Shown: positions 1 to 9,309 of the stretch, piece after piece
Position numbering within the stretch: position 1 is the first letter of the stretch
Layout of the letters: each line of letters begins with the position of its first letter
Source: Sphingobacteriales bacterium JAD_PAG50586_3
GTDB lineage: Bacteria; Bacteroidota; Bacteroidia; CAMBQF01
DNA length: 64,000 nucleotides
Reading direction: 5' to 3'
NCBI GenBank assembly: GCA_023213195.1
Contig: CP096135.1
Span: 3,282,842 to 3,346,841, forward strand
The notes under the pieces: generated by a model
Seen by the model: the letters and a program-made list of their open reading frames with translations, nothing else
The model's database searches: none
Told to the model about the DNA's origin: nothing
Position numbers and translations under genes: made by a program

Positions 1-43
1 CTTCAACGCTCAGCGTGACACTACAAAGACAGAGAAAAAATGG

Positions 44-51
44 TATTTTTG
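44..51 (+). promoter_or_regulatory. -7 promoter box
   Basis: TATTTTTG fits the Bacteroidota sigma-factor -7 consensus TAnnTTTG. It lies 19 bases before the ATG of the metallo-hydrolase gene. No clear -33 TTG was found. Confidence 0.5.
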
Positions 52-70
52 ACAAATACTCTTTAGCAAA

Positions 71-901
71 ATGAAACTACATACTATAAATACAGGCATG
101 TTTAAACTAGATGGCGGCGCTATGTTTGGCGTAGTGCCTAAAACCATGTGGAGCAAACTAAACCCGCCCGATGAAAACAACATGTGTACCTGGGCCATGC
201 GCTGCCTGCTTATTGAAGATGGCGACAAACTGATACTGATTGATAACGGCATTGGTAACAAGCAAAGCGACAAATTTTTTGGGCACTATTACCTGCATGG
301 CGATGATACATTGGAAAAATCGTTGAACGCATTAGGTTTTGGGGTTGATGATGTTACTGATATGTTTCTTACCCACCTACACTTTGACCATTGCGGGGGC
401 TCGGTAAAATGGAACAGTGCCAAAGATGGTTACGAAACCGTATTTAAAAACGCCACCTACTGGAGCAATAACAAACATTGGGACTGGGCAACCAAGCCTA
501 ACGCAAGAGAAAAGGCATCATTCTTAACCGAAAATATAATGCCGATGTACGATAGCGGTCAACTGAAATTTGTTGACGATGGGTTTGACTTGTTTGAGTT
601 TACCGAGGTGTTTGGCCATACCGAAAGTATGATGCTGCCCGTGCTTAACTACAAAGACAAAACCATTGTTTACATGGCCGACCTTATACCATCGGCCGCG
701 CATATACCGGTGCCGTATGTTATGGGCTATGATACCCGACCGCTATTAACACTTGGCGAAAAGGAAACCATACTTACCGAAATGCAACAAAAAGGGGCTA
801 TACTATTTTTTGAACACGACCCTGTAAATGAGTGTGGCACTTTGGTGGCTACTGATAAGGGTATTAGGTTGGGAGAAACATTTAAATTAGCGGATATATA
901 G
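71..901 (+). CDS. metallo-beta-lactamase fold hydrolase
   Basis: This 276-residue protein carries the metal-binding signature HLHFDH at residues 102-107, followed by CGG. Further candidate ligands are the His of VFGHTES, the Asp of VYMADL and the His of FFEHDP. This set is typical of the MBL superfamily, which binds two metal ions and hydrolyses lactones, thioesters or other esters. There is no signal peptide, so it is probably cytoplasmic. The length and the extended N-terminal part resemble the AHL-lactonase-like branch, but the substrate cannot be told from sequence. It starts at ATG 71 behind a TATTTTTG box and is intact. It is probably the first gene of a short run with the acetyltransferase 26 bases downstream. 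Confidence 0.85.
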   Translation: MKLHTINTGMFKLDGGAMFGVVPKTMWSKLNPPDENNMCTWAMRCLLIEDGDKLILIDNGIGNKQSDKFFGHYYLHGDDTLEKSLNALGFGVDDVTDMFLTHLHFDHCGGSVKWNSAKDGYETVFKNATYWSNNKHWDWATKPNAREKASFLTENIMPMYDSGQLKFVDDGFDLFEFTEVFGHTESMMLPVLNYKDKTIVYMADLIPSAAHIPVPYVMGYDTRPLLTLGEKETILTEMQQKGAILFFEHDPVNECGTLVATDKGIRLGETFKLADI

Positions 902-927
902 TTAATGAACAGATATGAAGATAAGTA

Positions 928-1440
928 ATGATTAGTCTTCGTGCGATAGAACCATCAGACCTTGAGCATATTTATGCTTGGGAGAATGATCCTTCCAATT
1001 GGAGCTATAGCTATACATATACACCATTTTCAAAAGATGTATTAAAAATCTATATAGAACAAGCGGGCCAAGACATTTATACTTCAAAACAACTGCGCTT
1101 GATGATTGATTTGGAGGAAAATGGTACTATAAAAACTATTGGCTGTGTTGACTTATTTGACTTTGAACCGCGCCACCAACGGGCTGGCGTAGGCATACTT
1201 ATTGGCGATGAAGCTGACCGCAAAAACGGCCATGCATCGCAGGCGTTAAAGCGATTAATTAGCTATGCTTTTTCTACCCTAAACCTTAACCAACTATTTT
1301 GCAACATAGCTGTTGATAATACAGCAAGCCTTGCCCTGTTTAAAAAACACGGTTTTGCCATTACAGGTACCAAAAAGCAATGGCTGCATATTAATAATAA
1401 TTGGGTTGATGAACACACCCTGCAACTGGTGCGCAGCTAA
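928..1440 (+). CDS. GNAT-family N-acetyltransferase
   Basis: This 170-residue protein resembles the RimJ/SpeG-like branch of the GNAT superfamily, which moves an acetyl group from acetyl-CoA to an amine. Visible features are the N-terminal RAIEPSDLEHIYAWEND block, a beta4 strand (AGVGILIG), the acetyl-CoA pyrophosphate-binding turn RKNGHA near residues 98-103, and the C-terminal NTASLALFKKHGF block that closes the fold. The acceptor (polyamine, protein N-terminus or antibiotic) is unknown. Its TAA at 1438-1440 is followed directly by the ATG of the cytochrome gene, which suggests co-transcription. The gene is intact. Confidence 0.85.
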   Translation: MISLRAIEPSDLEHIYAWENDPSNWSYSYTYTPFSKDVLKIYIEQAGQDIYTSKQLRLMIDLEENGTIKTIGCVDLFDFEPRHQRAGVGILIGDEADRKNGHASQALKRLISYAFSTLNLNQLFCNIAVDNTASLALFKKHGFAITGTKKQWLHINNNWVDEHTLQLVRS

Positions 1441-3424
1441 ATGAAAAAAGTAGCCCTGATAGTAGTTATTGTATTTGTAGCCGTGTTCGCTATGTTTTGC
1501 GGGCCGGGCAAGGGCGATACCAAGCAGGGCGGAGAACTTACCACCTTTGCAGGATTAAGCGATACCGTTAGCTATGTGGGCATAAACACCTGCAAGCAAT
1601 GTCACCAGGATATTTACAATACCTACATGCAAACCGGCATGGGGCAGTCGTTTGATAACGCTACACACGCCAAAAGCAAGGGGAAGTTTGAAGATGCCAA
1701 AGTGCTGTACGATAAATTCTCTGACCTATACTACAAACCCTACTGGAAAGGCGACACACTTAAAGTAACTGAGTTCCGCTTATCGGGCAACGATACCGTT
1801 TACAAACGGGTGCAGGCTGTTAGCTACATTGTAGGTTCGGGGCAACATACCAATTCGCACATCATTAATGTAAAAGGCTACTTATACCAGGCCCCATTTA
1901 CTTTTTACGCCCAACAAGGCAGGCTTGATTTACCCCGGGCTTTGAGAACGGCCACAACACGCGGTTTGGCAGGGCTATTGGCTTGGAGTGCATGAGCTGC
2001 CACAACGCCTACCCTAAGTTTGTTATGGGGTCGGAAAACAAGTATACCGATGTGCCCCAGGGCATAGACTGCGAGCGTTGCCACGGGCCGGGCGGCGAGC
2101 ATGTGCGCCGCAAACAAATGGGCGAAAATATTGATACATCAAAATACATAGACTACTCTATTGTAAATCCCGGCAAGCTTAGTGCCGACTTGCAATTCCA
2201 GATATGCCAGCGCTGCCATTTGCAGGGCAATGCCATACTTAAAAACGGTAAATCGTTTTTTGATTTTAAGCCCGGTATGCAGCTAAGCGAGGTAATGGAT
2301 GTGTATCTGCCCCGCTACAAAAATGCCGACCACGATTTTATTATGGCATCGCATGCCGATAGGTTAAAGCAAAGCCAATGCTTTGTAGTATCGGCAAAAA
2401 AATGCCAATAAAAACAGCCTGCGCCCATACAAAAACGCCATGACCTGCGTTACCTGCCACAACCCGCACGTAACCTCTAAAAACCTGGGTGATGGGTATT
2501 TTAATACCAAATGCCAGAACTGCCATACAGCCCCAAAACAAACTACCTGCACAGCGCCGCAAGCCAAGCTTGATGCGGCTAAAAACAACTGTGTAAGCTG
2601 CCACATGCCACGGTCGGGTTCTTCAGATATTCCGCACGTTACCATACACGACCATTATATACGCAAACCCATAGACAAAAAAGAACTGAAGGGCATTAAA
2701 GAGTTTGTGGGCCTTAGCTTGTATCAATAACCCCACCCCTACCCCACTATCTAAGGCTATGGCCTACATAAACCAGTACGAGAAGTTTGAGAATAAGCCC
2801 TATTTACTGGATAGTGCCTGGTTTTACCTGCAAAAAGGTGGTGATGATATGTTTGTGCCCCTTATTCAGTATTACTACATAAAAGGTGATTATGCGGCAG
2901 TAGTAAACGAGGTAAGTAAGGCAGGCAAGGATAAGCTATTGACCCAAAAACTCATTAAAAAATCGTATACAAATGTCGATGGTTGGACAGCCTACCGCAT
3001 TGGCGAAGCATACTACAATACAGGAGTATTTAACGAAGCCTACGTATTCTTTCAGCATGCTGTTAAGCTAACGCCACATTACCCCGATTTTAAAAACAAG
3101 TTAGCTACAACAGCTTTAGTATTAGATAAAAAAGACGAAGCCAAAAAGCTGTTTGAAGACCTTATAGTTGAGAACCCCGGTTTTGCCCCGGCCTACAGCA
3201 ACCTAGGCTTTATATACCTACAAGCGGGTAACGATACCAAGGCCGAAATATTGTATGACCAAGCCCTTGCGCTAGACCCGGATTATGAGCAGGCTTTGCT
3301 TAACAAAGCAGGACTATATTTCTTTAGGAATCAACCCGAAAAAGCCAAGCCGTATTTGCAGCGTGCGCTAAAGCTAAACCCCAACAACAGTAGGGTTAAA
3401 GACATGCTAAAAGCCACCATTTAA
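1441..3424 (+). CDS. multihaem c-type cytochrome with TPR domain (three frameshifts here)
   Basis: The reconstructed protein has about 660 residues. It starts with a signal anchor or lipoprotein-like leader (Cys at residue 20). Seven CxxCH haem sites follow: CKQCH (residues 51-55), CMSCH, CERCH, CQRCH, CVTCH, CQNCH and CVSCH. The C-terminal third holds TPR repeats (FAPAYSNLGFIYLQAGN, YEQALLNKAGLYFF). The family (cytochrome c554-like plus TPR) is periplasmic or envelope-bound and moves electrons. The partner is unknown. The frame breaks at a C4 run (1933-1936, one C missing), an A7 run (2396-2402, one A too many) and CCTTAG (2712-2717, where CCTGG would restore the frame). I read these as consensus errors, because haem motifs continue across each break. 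It follows the acetyltransferase with no gap. Confidence 0.8.
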
Positions 3425-3438
3425 TAAGAAAATTTCTG

Positions 3439-3446
3439 TATATTTG
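3439..3446 (+). promoter_or_regulatory. -7 promoter box of the glycosyltransferase
   Basis: TATATTTG matches the TAnnTTTG consensus and ends 28 bases before the ATG at 3475. It probably drives the glycosyltransferase and the amidotransferase genes behind it. Confidence 0.55.
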
Positions 3447-3474
3447 CGGGTTATTTGGATTTGGTTGTCTTTAG

Positions 3475-4796
3475 ATGAAGAAAGTACTTATACTGGCTTA
3501 TGATTTTCCACCGTACGTATCTGTGGGTGCCCTGCGCCCCCATAGTTGGTATAAGTATTTTCCCGAGTCGGGCATATATCCTGTTGTTGTTACCCGCCAA
3601 TGGGGCAATAAATACAAAAGCAACCTTGACTATATAGCCGCTGGCGATTCTACCAATGTTATTGAAGAAGTTGGCGAACACGGCACAATATTACGTGCCC
3701 CTTACAAGCCCAATTTTGCCAATAGGCTGCTTTTAAAGTATGGCGATAGTAAATACTCATTGTTAAGAAAAGGAGTATCTGCCTATTACGAGATTATACA
3801 ATACCTAACCCATAAAGGCCCTAAAGCAAGCTTGTTTTATGCTGCTGATGAATATTTGAAGAATAACAAGGTTGATTGTATTATTGCTACTGCCGAGCCT
3901 TATGTTTTACTTAAATATGCCAGCGCTTTGGGTAAAAAGCATAACACCCCTGGATAGCTGATTACCGTGACCCATGGTCGCAAAACATTAATGTTTACAA
4001 AAACATTATCCTTAAAAATTATTACAATTGGGTAGAAAAAAATAGTTTCTTCGGCATCAGCAATAATAACAGTATCTGATTTTTTTGAAAGGAAAATTAA
4101 AAGCCTGTTACCCAACAACAAATACTACATATTGCCCAATGGGTTCGACCCGCAAGCCATAGAAAAAGCCGCAGGTGTGCAACAAAACAGCGATGTGTTT
4201 TCTATTGGCTTTGTAGGCACTATATTGGAGTGGCATCCTATACACGGTTTTTAAAAACCATATCAGAATTTATTGCGCAAAACCCAGATAAGCCTGTTAA
4301 AGTAAACTTTTATGGTATAAATACTGAAGATAATATACGGGATATTATAGCTGAATTTCCTAATCTTTCTAATGTCGTTTTAATACACCCTAAGCTGAAT
4401 AACGATTTATTAATTGCCGAGATTACTAAAAACAATGTAATGGCGTTATTCAACTACTACTCATATATGGGAACCAAAATATATGATTATATTGGCATTA
4501 AGCGCCAAGTATTATTATGCTTTGCTGATGATGCTGAAGCTAATGAATTAAAAGATAAGCTATACAATTTAAAAGAAGACGTGCCCGGCGCACCGCAACT
4601 GCAAAGCGAGTTGCTAAAAGAAACAAACGCTGGCATATTAGTTAAAGATAAAGAACATTTAAAAACAGTATTAACAGATTTGTATGTTGTTTTTAAAGAG
4701 AATGGAAATATTCCATGCAACTCTGTAAATACCGACCGGTTTTCCAGAAAAATACAAACGGAAAAACTGGCAGCTATAATAAATACAATTGCTTAG
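3475..4796 (+). CDS. glycosyltransferase, GT4-like (three frameshifts here)
   Basis: The reconstructed protein has about 440 residues. It opens with KKVLILAYDFPP and the RPHSWYKYF and PVVVTR blocks, typical of family-4-like glycosyltransferases of capsule and O-antigen loci. An ADYRDPWSQN acceptor-domain motif and an ILPNGFDPQ donor-domain turn follow. It resembles the minus-strand protein at 7334-8617 (FFPPANIAG, ADYRDEWNS-like DYRDEW, IYNGYDEDDF), so the two are paralogues. Breaks lie at C4 3947-3950 (one C missing), A7 4036-4042 (one extra) and T5 4248-4252 (one missing). The protein is probably cytoplasmic or peripheral to the inner membrane. Sugar and acceptor are unknown. The HisH-like gene starts 21 bases later. 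Confidence 0.8.
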
Positions 4797-4817
4797 TGTA
4801 CTAAAATTGCGAATAGA

Positions 4818-5438
4818 ATGCACGGAAAAGTAGTAATAATAGATTGTGGAATGGGCAACCTTTTTTCTGTAAAAAAGAAATTCAGGAAACTTGGGGGCGA
4901 TATTACTGTAACATCAGACCCGGCAGAAATTAATAGTGCCGATAAGATTGTATTGCCCGGTGTAGGGCACTTTGGCAAAGCAATGGATAATCTGAGAACC
5001 CTGAATTTATTAGACACTTTAAATGAGAATGTGCTAATAAAAAAGAAACCTATATTAGGTATTTGTTTGGGTATGCAACTAATGGCGAAAAGAAGTGAAG
5101 AGGGCAATGCTGAAGGCTTAGGCTGGTTTGATGCAGAGGTTATACACTTTGATGTTAGCGATAAATTGCGATACAAAATACCCCATACAGGATGGAACCA
5201 AATTACAAACGCAAAAGATAGTATGTTGATGAAAGACATACCCGATGCGTCTGAGTTTTACTTTGTCCACTCGTACCATTTTAAGTGCAATAACCAGCAC
5301 GATGTTTTGAACCTTACAGAATATGAATACAATTTTCCGTCTGCTGTAGAAAAAGATAATATTTTTGGTGTGCAATACCACCCTGAAAAAAGCCACGAAG
5401 TAGGAGTTAAATTATTAAATAATTTTATTGAACTATAA
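4818..5438 (+). CDS. HisH-type glutamine amidotransferase of surface-sugar amidation (WbuY-like)
   Basis: This 206-residue class I glutaminase resembles HisH. It has the nucleophile Cys83 in GICLGMQL, His188 and Glu190 in YHPEKS, and the oxyanion-strand motif PGVGHFG. HisH releases ammonia from glutamine and passes it to a partner. Here it sits with a HisF-like and a PP-loop amidotransferase gene between glycosyltransferases, with no other his genes. I therefore infer that it feeds ammonia into acetamidino-sugar synthesis, as in bacterial O-antigen loci, rather than histidine synthesis. Its stop and the next start share one base (TAATG), which indicates translational coupling. The gene is intact. 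Confidence 0.85.
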   Translation: MHGKVVIIDCGMGNLFSVKKKFRKLGGDITVTSDPAEINSADKIVLPGVGHFGKAMDNLRTLNLLDTLNENVLIKKKPILGICLGMQLMAKRSEEGNAEGLGWFDAEVIHFDVSDKLRYKIPHTGWNQITNAKDSMLMKDIPDASEFYFVHSYHFKCNNQHDVLNLTEYEYNFPSAVEKDNIFGVQYHPEKSHEVGVKLLNNFIEL

Positions 5439-6194
5439 TGTTGCGGCCCAGAATAATACCGGTTTTATTGCTTAAAGGCAGTGGTTTGTATAAATCAAAG
5501 CAGTTTAAGGACCATAAGTATATTGGAGACCCAATAAACGCGGTAAAAATTTTTAACGACTCTAACGCTGACGAACTGGTGTTTTTGGATATTGATGCCA
5601 CCAAAGAAAGCAGGCTTATATCACTAGACTTTGTTCAGGAAGTGGGAGAAGAAGCTAATATGCCTTTTGCAGTTGGCGGCGGCATAAAAACGCTGGATAA
5701 CATACAGGATATTATTGCTGCAGGTGCCGAGAAAGTTATTATAAACAGCTATGCGGCAGAGAACCCGGATTTTATTGCACAAGCTGCCGATGCCTTCGAG
5801 CTCATCAACCATTGCAATATGTATTGATTTTAAAACCAAGTTTTTGGGCAAAATGCAAACCTGGACGCATGGTGGCACAAAAGGAACGGGTGTAAACCCG
5901 GTTGATTTTGCAAAAATGATGGAACAAAAAGGTGCCGGTGAAATAATAATACAATCTATAGAGCGCGATGGACTAATGAACGGCTATGATATAAATATGA
6001 TTAAAGCTATAGCCGAAGCCGTAACTATACCTGTTGTTGCATTAGGCGGGGCAGGAAATATACAGCATTTAAAAGAGGGATACCAACAAGGTTATGCCAA
6101 TGGTTTGGCAGGAGGTAGTATATTTGTATATAAAGGAACACGCAACGGAGTATTAATTAGCTACCCTGAGAAATCAGAAATTAAATTTATTTAA
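5438..6194 (+). CDS. HisF-like protein of sugar amidation (WbuZ-like; one frameshift here)
   Basis: This is a (beta/alpha)8 barrel related to HisF, about 251 residues after repair. It keeps FAVGGGIKTLDN, the Asp of ICIDFK (Asp130 of HisF) and VALGGAGN. The N-terminal catalytic segment differs: where HisF has CLDVKDGR with Asp11, this protein reads VLLLKGSG and lacks that Asp. This suits the glycosyl-amidation-associated branch, in which the barrel is thought to carry ammonia rather than run the cyclase reaction. The frame breaks near 5797-5799. Removing one A gives AFGSSTIAICIDFK, which aligns with HisF without a gap. It is coupled to the HisH gene and lies 8 bases before the amidotransferase. 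Confidence 0.83.
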
Positions 6195-6202
6195 CGAAAC
6201 TT

Positions 6203-7327
6203 ATGACAATGTCAACCCGAACATATCAGATATGCACCCGTTGTGTTATGGACACTTCTGATATAGATATAACATTTGACAATAAAGGGTATTGCAACCA
6301 CTGCAAAGACTATTTTGCCAGAATAGCCCAACGTGTTTACCTAGGTGAGGAAAGCGACAGGCAACTGGAATCTATTGTAGAGCAAATAAAAAAATCGGGC
6401 CAAAACAAAGAGTACGATTGTGTTATTGGCATAAGCGGTGGTATTGACAGTTCTTACGTAGCCTATTTATCTAAGCAACTGGGCTTGCGCCCACTGTTGG
6501 TGCACATGGATAATGGATGGAACTCTGAAATATCTGTAAAAAACATTAAAAACATTGCCGATAAACTGGGGTTAGATTACCAAAGCTACGTGCTAGACTG
6601 GGATGAATTTAAAAACATTCAGCTGGCGTTTTTTAAGGCATCGATACCCGAAATGGAAACCCCAACTGATATTGCAATACCGGCCGCGCTGCACAAAATA
6701 GCAGCAGAGCATGGTATAAAATATATTATTAGCGGTGGTAATTTTGTTACCGAAGGTATTTTGCCGAAAACATGGCATTACAATGCAAAGGATGTAAAAT
6801 ATTTAAAATATATTCTTAAAAATTTCGGTGCTAAAAAAATTAAAACATTCCCACTTTTTGGTTGGAAAGAAGAAGCCTATTATAAAACAATAAAAGGTAT
6901 ACGAATGGTATATATACTAAATTATGTACCATTTAGTAAATCTGAGGCAATGGCCACTTTAGAAACAGAATTGGGTTGGAAATACTACGGAGGCAAGCAT
7001 TACGAATCTAAATATACCGGCTTTGTACAATCATATATTTTACCTGAAAAGTTTAATATAGATTATAGAAGAGCTACCTTATCTACCCAGATTTGTGCAG
7101 GCGAAACAACAAGGCAATTGGCTTTGGAAGAGTTAAGCCATAAATCTTATGTTGACGAAAAAGCAGCCGAAGAAAAAGCCTATATATGCAAAAAGTTAGG
7201 CATTCATATCAATGACTTTAATATTATTATGAATTTGCCTGCTAAAATTTACAGGGACTACCCTAATGATGAGCAAAAACTGGATTTTATATACAGTATT
7301 TATAAGTTACTAAACAGGTCGCTGTAG
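6203..7327 (+). CDS. N-acetyl sugar amidotransferase (WbuX/WbpG-like)
   Basis: This intact 374-residue protein has a zinc-ribbon-like N-terminus (CTRC at 11-14, CNHC at 31-34) and the PP-loop ATP pyrophosphatase signature SGGIDSS at 78-84. It belongs to the family that adenylates an N-acetyl group of a nucleotide sugar and swaps oxygen for ammonia, giving an acetamidino group (WbpG/PseA/LegG type). The ammonia should come from the HisH/HisF-like pair encoded directly upstream. Together the three genes imply an acetamidino-modified sugar in a surface glycan. A second ATG lies two codons downstream. The gene ends 6 bases before the convergent glycosyltransferase gene. Confidence 0.88.
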   Translation: MTMSTRTYQICTRCVMDTSDIDITFDNKGYCNHCKDYFARIAQRVYLGEESDRQLESIVEQIKKSGQNKEYDCVIGISGGIDSSYVAYLSKQLGLRPLLVHMDNGWNSEISVKNIKNIADKLGLDYQSYVLDWDEFKNIQLAFFKASIPEMETPTDIAIPAALHKIAAEHGIKYIISGGNFVTEGILPKTWHYNAKDVKYLKYILKNFGAKKIKTFPLFGWKEEAYYKTIKGIRMVYILNYVPFSKSEAMATLETELGWKYYGGKHYESKYTGFVQSYILPEKFNIDYRRATLSTQICAGETTRQLALEELSHKSYVDEKAAEEKAYICKKLGIHINDFNIIMNLPAKIYRDYPNDEQKLDFIYSIYKLLNRSL

Positions 7328-7333
7328 CTATTA

Positions 7334-8617
7334 TTACTTAACATATTCATCAAGGTAGGCAGCAAGCCTTTTAGCCTGCGATTCTCTTGAATAGTTTTCT
7401 ATGCGTTTATAATCGGGTTTATAATCGTATTTATTGAAATAAATTTTTTCAAGATTATCAGCCACGTTTTTTACAGATAAACCAATAATACCTGTATTAG
7501 TTTCTTTCACTAAATCATCCATAACATCACAATCTGTAGGCGAAAGTAAAATAGGCACATTACAGCGTAAGTATTCAAAAATTTTGCTTGAATGGTGGCC
7601 GTGAATACCGTGCTCTATACCAAACATAATTAATAATTTAGCCCCCATCATTATAGAAAGAAGCTCCGATTTAGGTATCCTTTCTAAAATTATCAGGTTA
7701 TCGCCAAGCCACGCAAATTTATCCCTTATCCTCTCTGTTTGGTCTAAACTGTATGTTAAACCCGGAAACTGTACAACAATTTTAATATCAGGGAATTTTT
7801 TAGAGAACAGCTTTAACCCTTCATTAAATATTTTAATATTTTGGGTGGCATACAACGTACCACTATGAACTAAAACAAAATCTTTATAAACTTTAGGAAT
7901 GACACTTTTAAAGTCATCCTCATCATACCCGTTATAAATTACTTTAGTGTTACTTATTTTAGTAAATTTCGCTATACGCTCAGCCCACTCTTCTGAACAT
8001 GTGGTAATTAATGATGCGCCTTGAACCCATTTCTTCTCCCTACGCTTTTCAAATGTTGTAATAATTTTCCTTCTCCACGATTCATCCGTTACCCATTGGT
8101 GAGAGTTCCATTCATCGCGGTAATCAAACACTTGAGGCAAATTATATTTTTTACCCAAAAGGTGCGCAAATTTAAATAACAGGAAAGGCCTTCCAGTAAC
8201 TAATATTGCTTTTATAGATTTATCTTTTTGTAATAACTCATCAGAAAAGGTATATAAATTTTTATAGGGCACCCAGCGATTAGAAAAGCCCGAGCTAAAA
8301 ATTTCCCATAAGGTTAATACCTTGCCAAACCAGTTTTTTAGGTTATCAGGGTTTGCTGCAAGGCGGTCTCTAAGGCTTCTTTCATAAGGCAACCTGTGAA
8401 CTTCGTATGATTCGTTTTTTTCGTACGATTGTTCATTATCAATTACCTCATCAGTAATATCAACTTGGTTGTTATTAAATTTACGGGTAACAATAACCGG
8501 ATACCAACCAAACTTATTTAAATATTTAGCCCACGAAAAAACCCTGAATATACCGGCAATATTAGCCGGCGGGAAAAAATATGATATTATGAGTATTCTC
8601 TTTAACTCCTTCTCCAT
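7334..8617 (-). CDS. glycosyltransferase, GT4-like
   Basis: This intact 427-residue protein is a paralogue of the one at 3475-4796. Shared blocks are LIISYFFPPANIAG, RVFSWAKYL, PVIVTRK, the DYRDEW motif, the VIYNGYDEDDF turn of the donor domain, and a C-terminal HHSSKIFEYL stretch with the glutamate typical of GT-B nucleotide-sugar binding. It is likely cytoplasmic and builds the same surface glycan as the neighbouring amidotransferase genes, toward which it is convergently transcribed. The acceptor and linkage cannot be told. A TATTTTTG box lies 17 bases before its start. Confidence 0.85.
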   Translation of the reverse strand: MEKELKRILIISYFFPPANIAGIFRVFSWAKYLNKFGWYPVIVTRKFNNNQVDITDEVIDNEQSYEKNESYEVHRLPYERSLRDRLAANPDNLKNWFGKVLTLWEIFSSGFSNRWVPYKNLYTFSDELLQKDKSIKAILVTGRPFLLFKFAHLLGKKYNLPQVFDYRDEWNSHQWVTDESWRRKIITTFEKRREKKWVQGASLITTCSEEWAERIAKFTKISNTKVIYNGYDEDDFKSVIPKVYKDFVLVHSGTLYATQNIKIFNEGLKLFSKKFPDIKIVVQFPGLTYSLDQTERIRDKFAWLGDNLIILERIPKSELLSIMMGAKLLIMFGIEHGIHGHHSSKIFEYLRCNVPILLSPTDCDVMDDLVKETNTGIIGLSVKNVADNLEKIYFNKYDYKPDYKRIENYSRESQAKRLAAYLDEYVK

Positions 8618-8633
8618 TTCTAATTGTAAGAAA

Positions 8634-8641
8634 CAAAAATA
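8634..8641 (-). promoter_or_regulatory. -7 promoter box, minus strand
   Basis: On the minus strand this reads TATTTTTG, a TAnnTTTG match placed 16 bases before the glycosyltransferase ATG at 8617. Confidence 0.45.
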
Positions 8642-8664
8642 AGGAATTTTAAGCTTGTCTTAAT

Positions 8665-9307
8665 TTAAAAATTTGGTCTATGGCCTTTAATAAATTTTGT
8701 GGGGTTTATATAGCCTGTAGTATCGGTAGAATAGCCGGGGCCAATGCGCATATCGGGCTTGTCCCTAATTTCAAAGTGAAGGTGTGCAATGTAGGCGCCG
8801 TGGGCGGTACCAATGGTACCCAGTTTATCGCCACGCTGTAGCCAGACACCTTCTTTTACATTCATCTTATCAAGGTGTGCATAAAAGCTCTCTACATAGG
8901 TATTTGGTTTGCCTTAGCAGGCAATGTACAACCCGCACTATGTTTCCCCACCCGCGGCCTGCATCTTTAGCATAAGTAACATACCCGTTGGCTACAGCAT
9001 ATACAGCATCGCCAAGGTCGGTATTGCCGCCGCCGGTGCCGTTCCAATCGCTGCCTAAATGTTTGTTCTTAGTAAAGGGTTGTGCATCATAATAACCATT
9101 ACCATCTGGCTTTCCCACAGGGTAATCAAACCCATTAGCTATGTATTGCGGGTGGTTAGCGAATAAGGTGTGGTATTTGTTTACCGCTTCTGTTTGCGTA
9201 AGCCCGCCTTTGTAAACCGTCCACAGTTTGTCTTTAAAAATAAAGACTACAGCCGCTAATGCAAGTATAGCAAACAGAGTAATGACTAAGCCTTTCCACT
9301 TTTTCAC
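8665..9307 (-). CDS. M23-family metallopeptidase (one frameshift here)
   Basis: After repair this protein has about 214 residues: an N-terminal membrane anchor (LVITLFAILALAAVVFIF) and an M23/LytM domain with HLGSDW (HxxxD zinc ligands) and HLHFE (HxH). M23 enzymes cut peptidoglycan peptide bridges in the periplasm. The frame breaks at CCTTAG, 8912-8917 on the plus strand. Reading CCTGG there restores HCLPGKPNTY, which matches HKLPNGR in the neighbouring paralogue. The gene starts 2 bases after the stop of that paralogue (9310-9918), so they are a tandem duplicate in one transcript. Confidence 0.85.
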
Positions 9308-9309
9308 TG

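Noticed and set aside
1441-3424. Programmed ribosomal frameshifting as the cause of broken frames
   Set aside because: Breaks occur in more than 20 unrelated genes, mostly at homopolymers or CCWGG-like sites, without conserved slippery heptamers and pseudoknots. Sequencing error explains them better.
4818-6194. Histidine biosynthesis hisH/hisF
   Set aside because: No other his gene is nearby, the HisF-like protein lacks the Asp11 equivalent, and the context is glycosyltransferases with a sugar amidotransferase.
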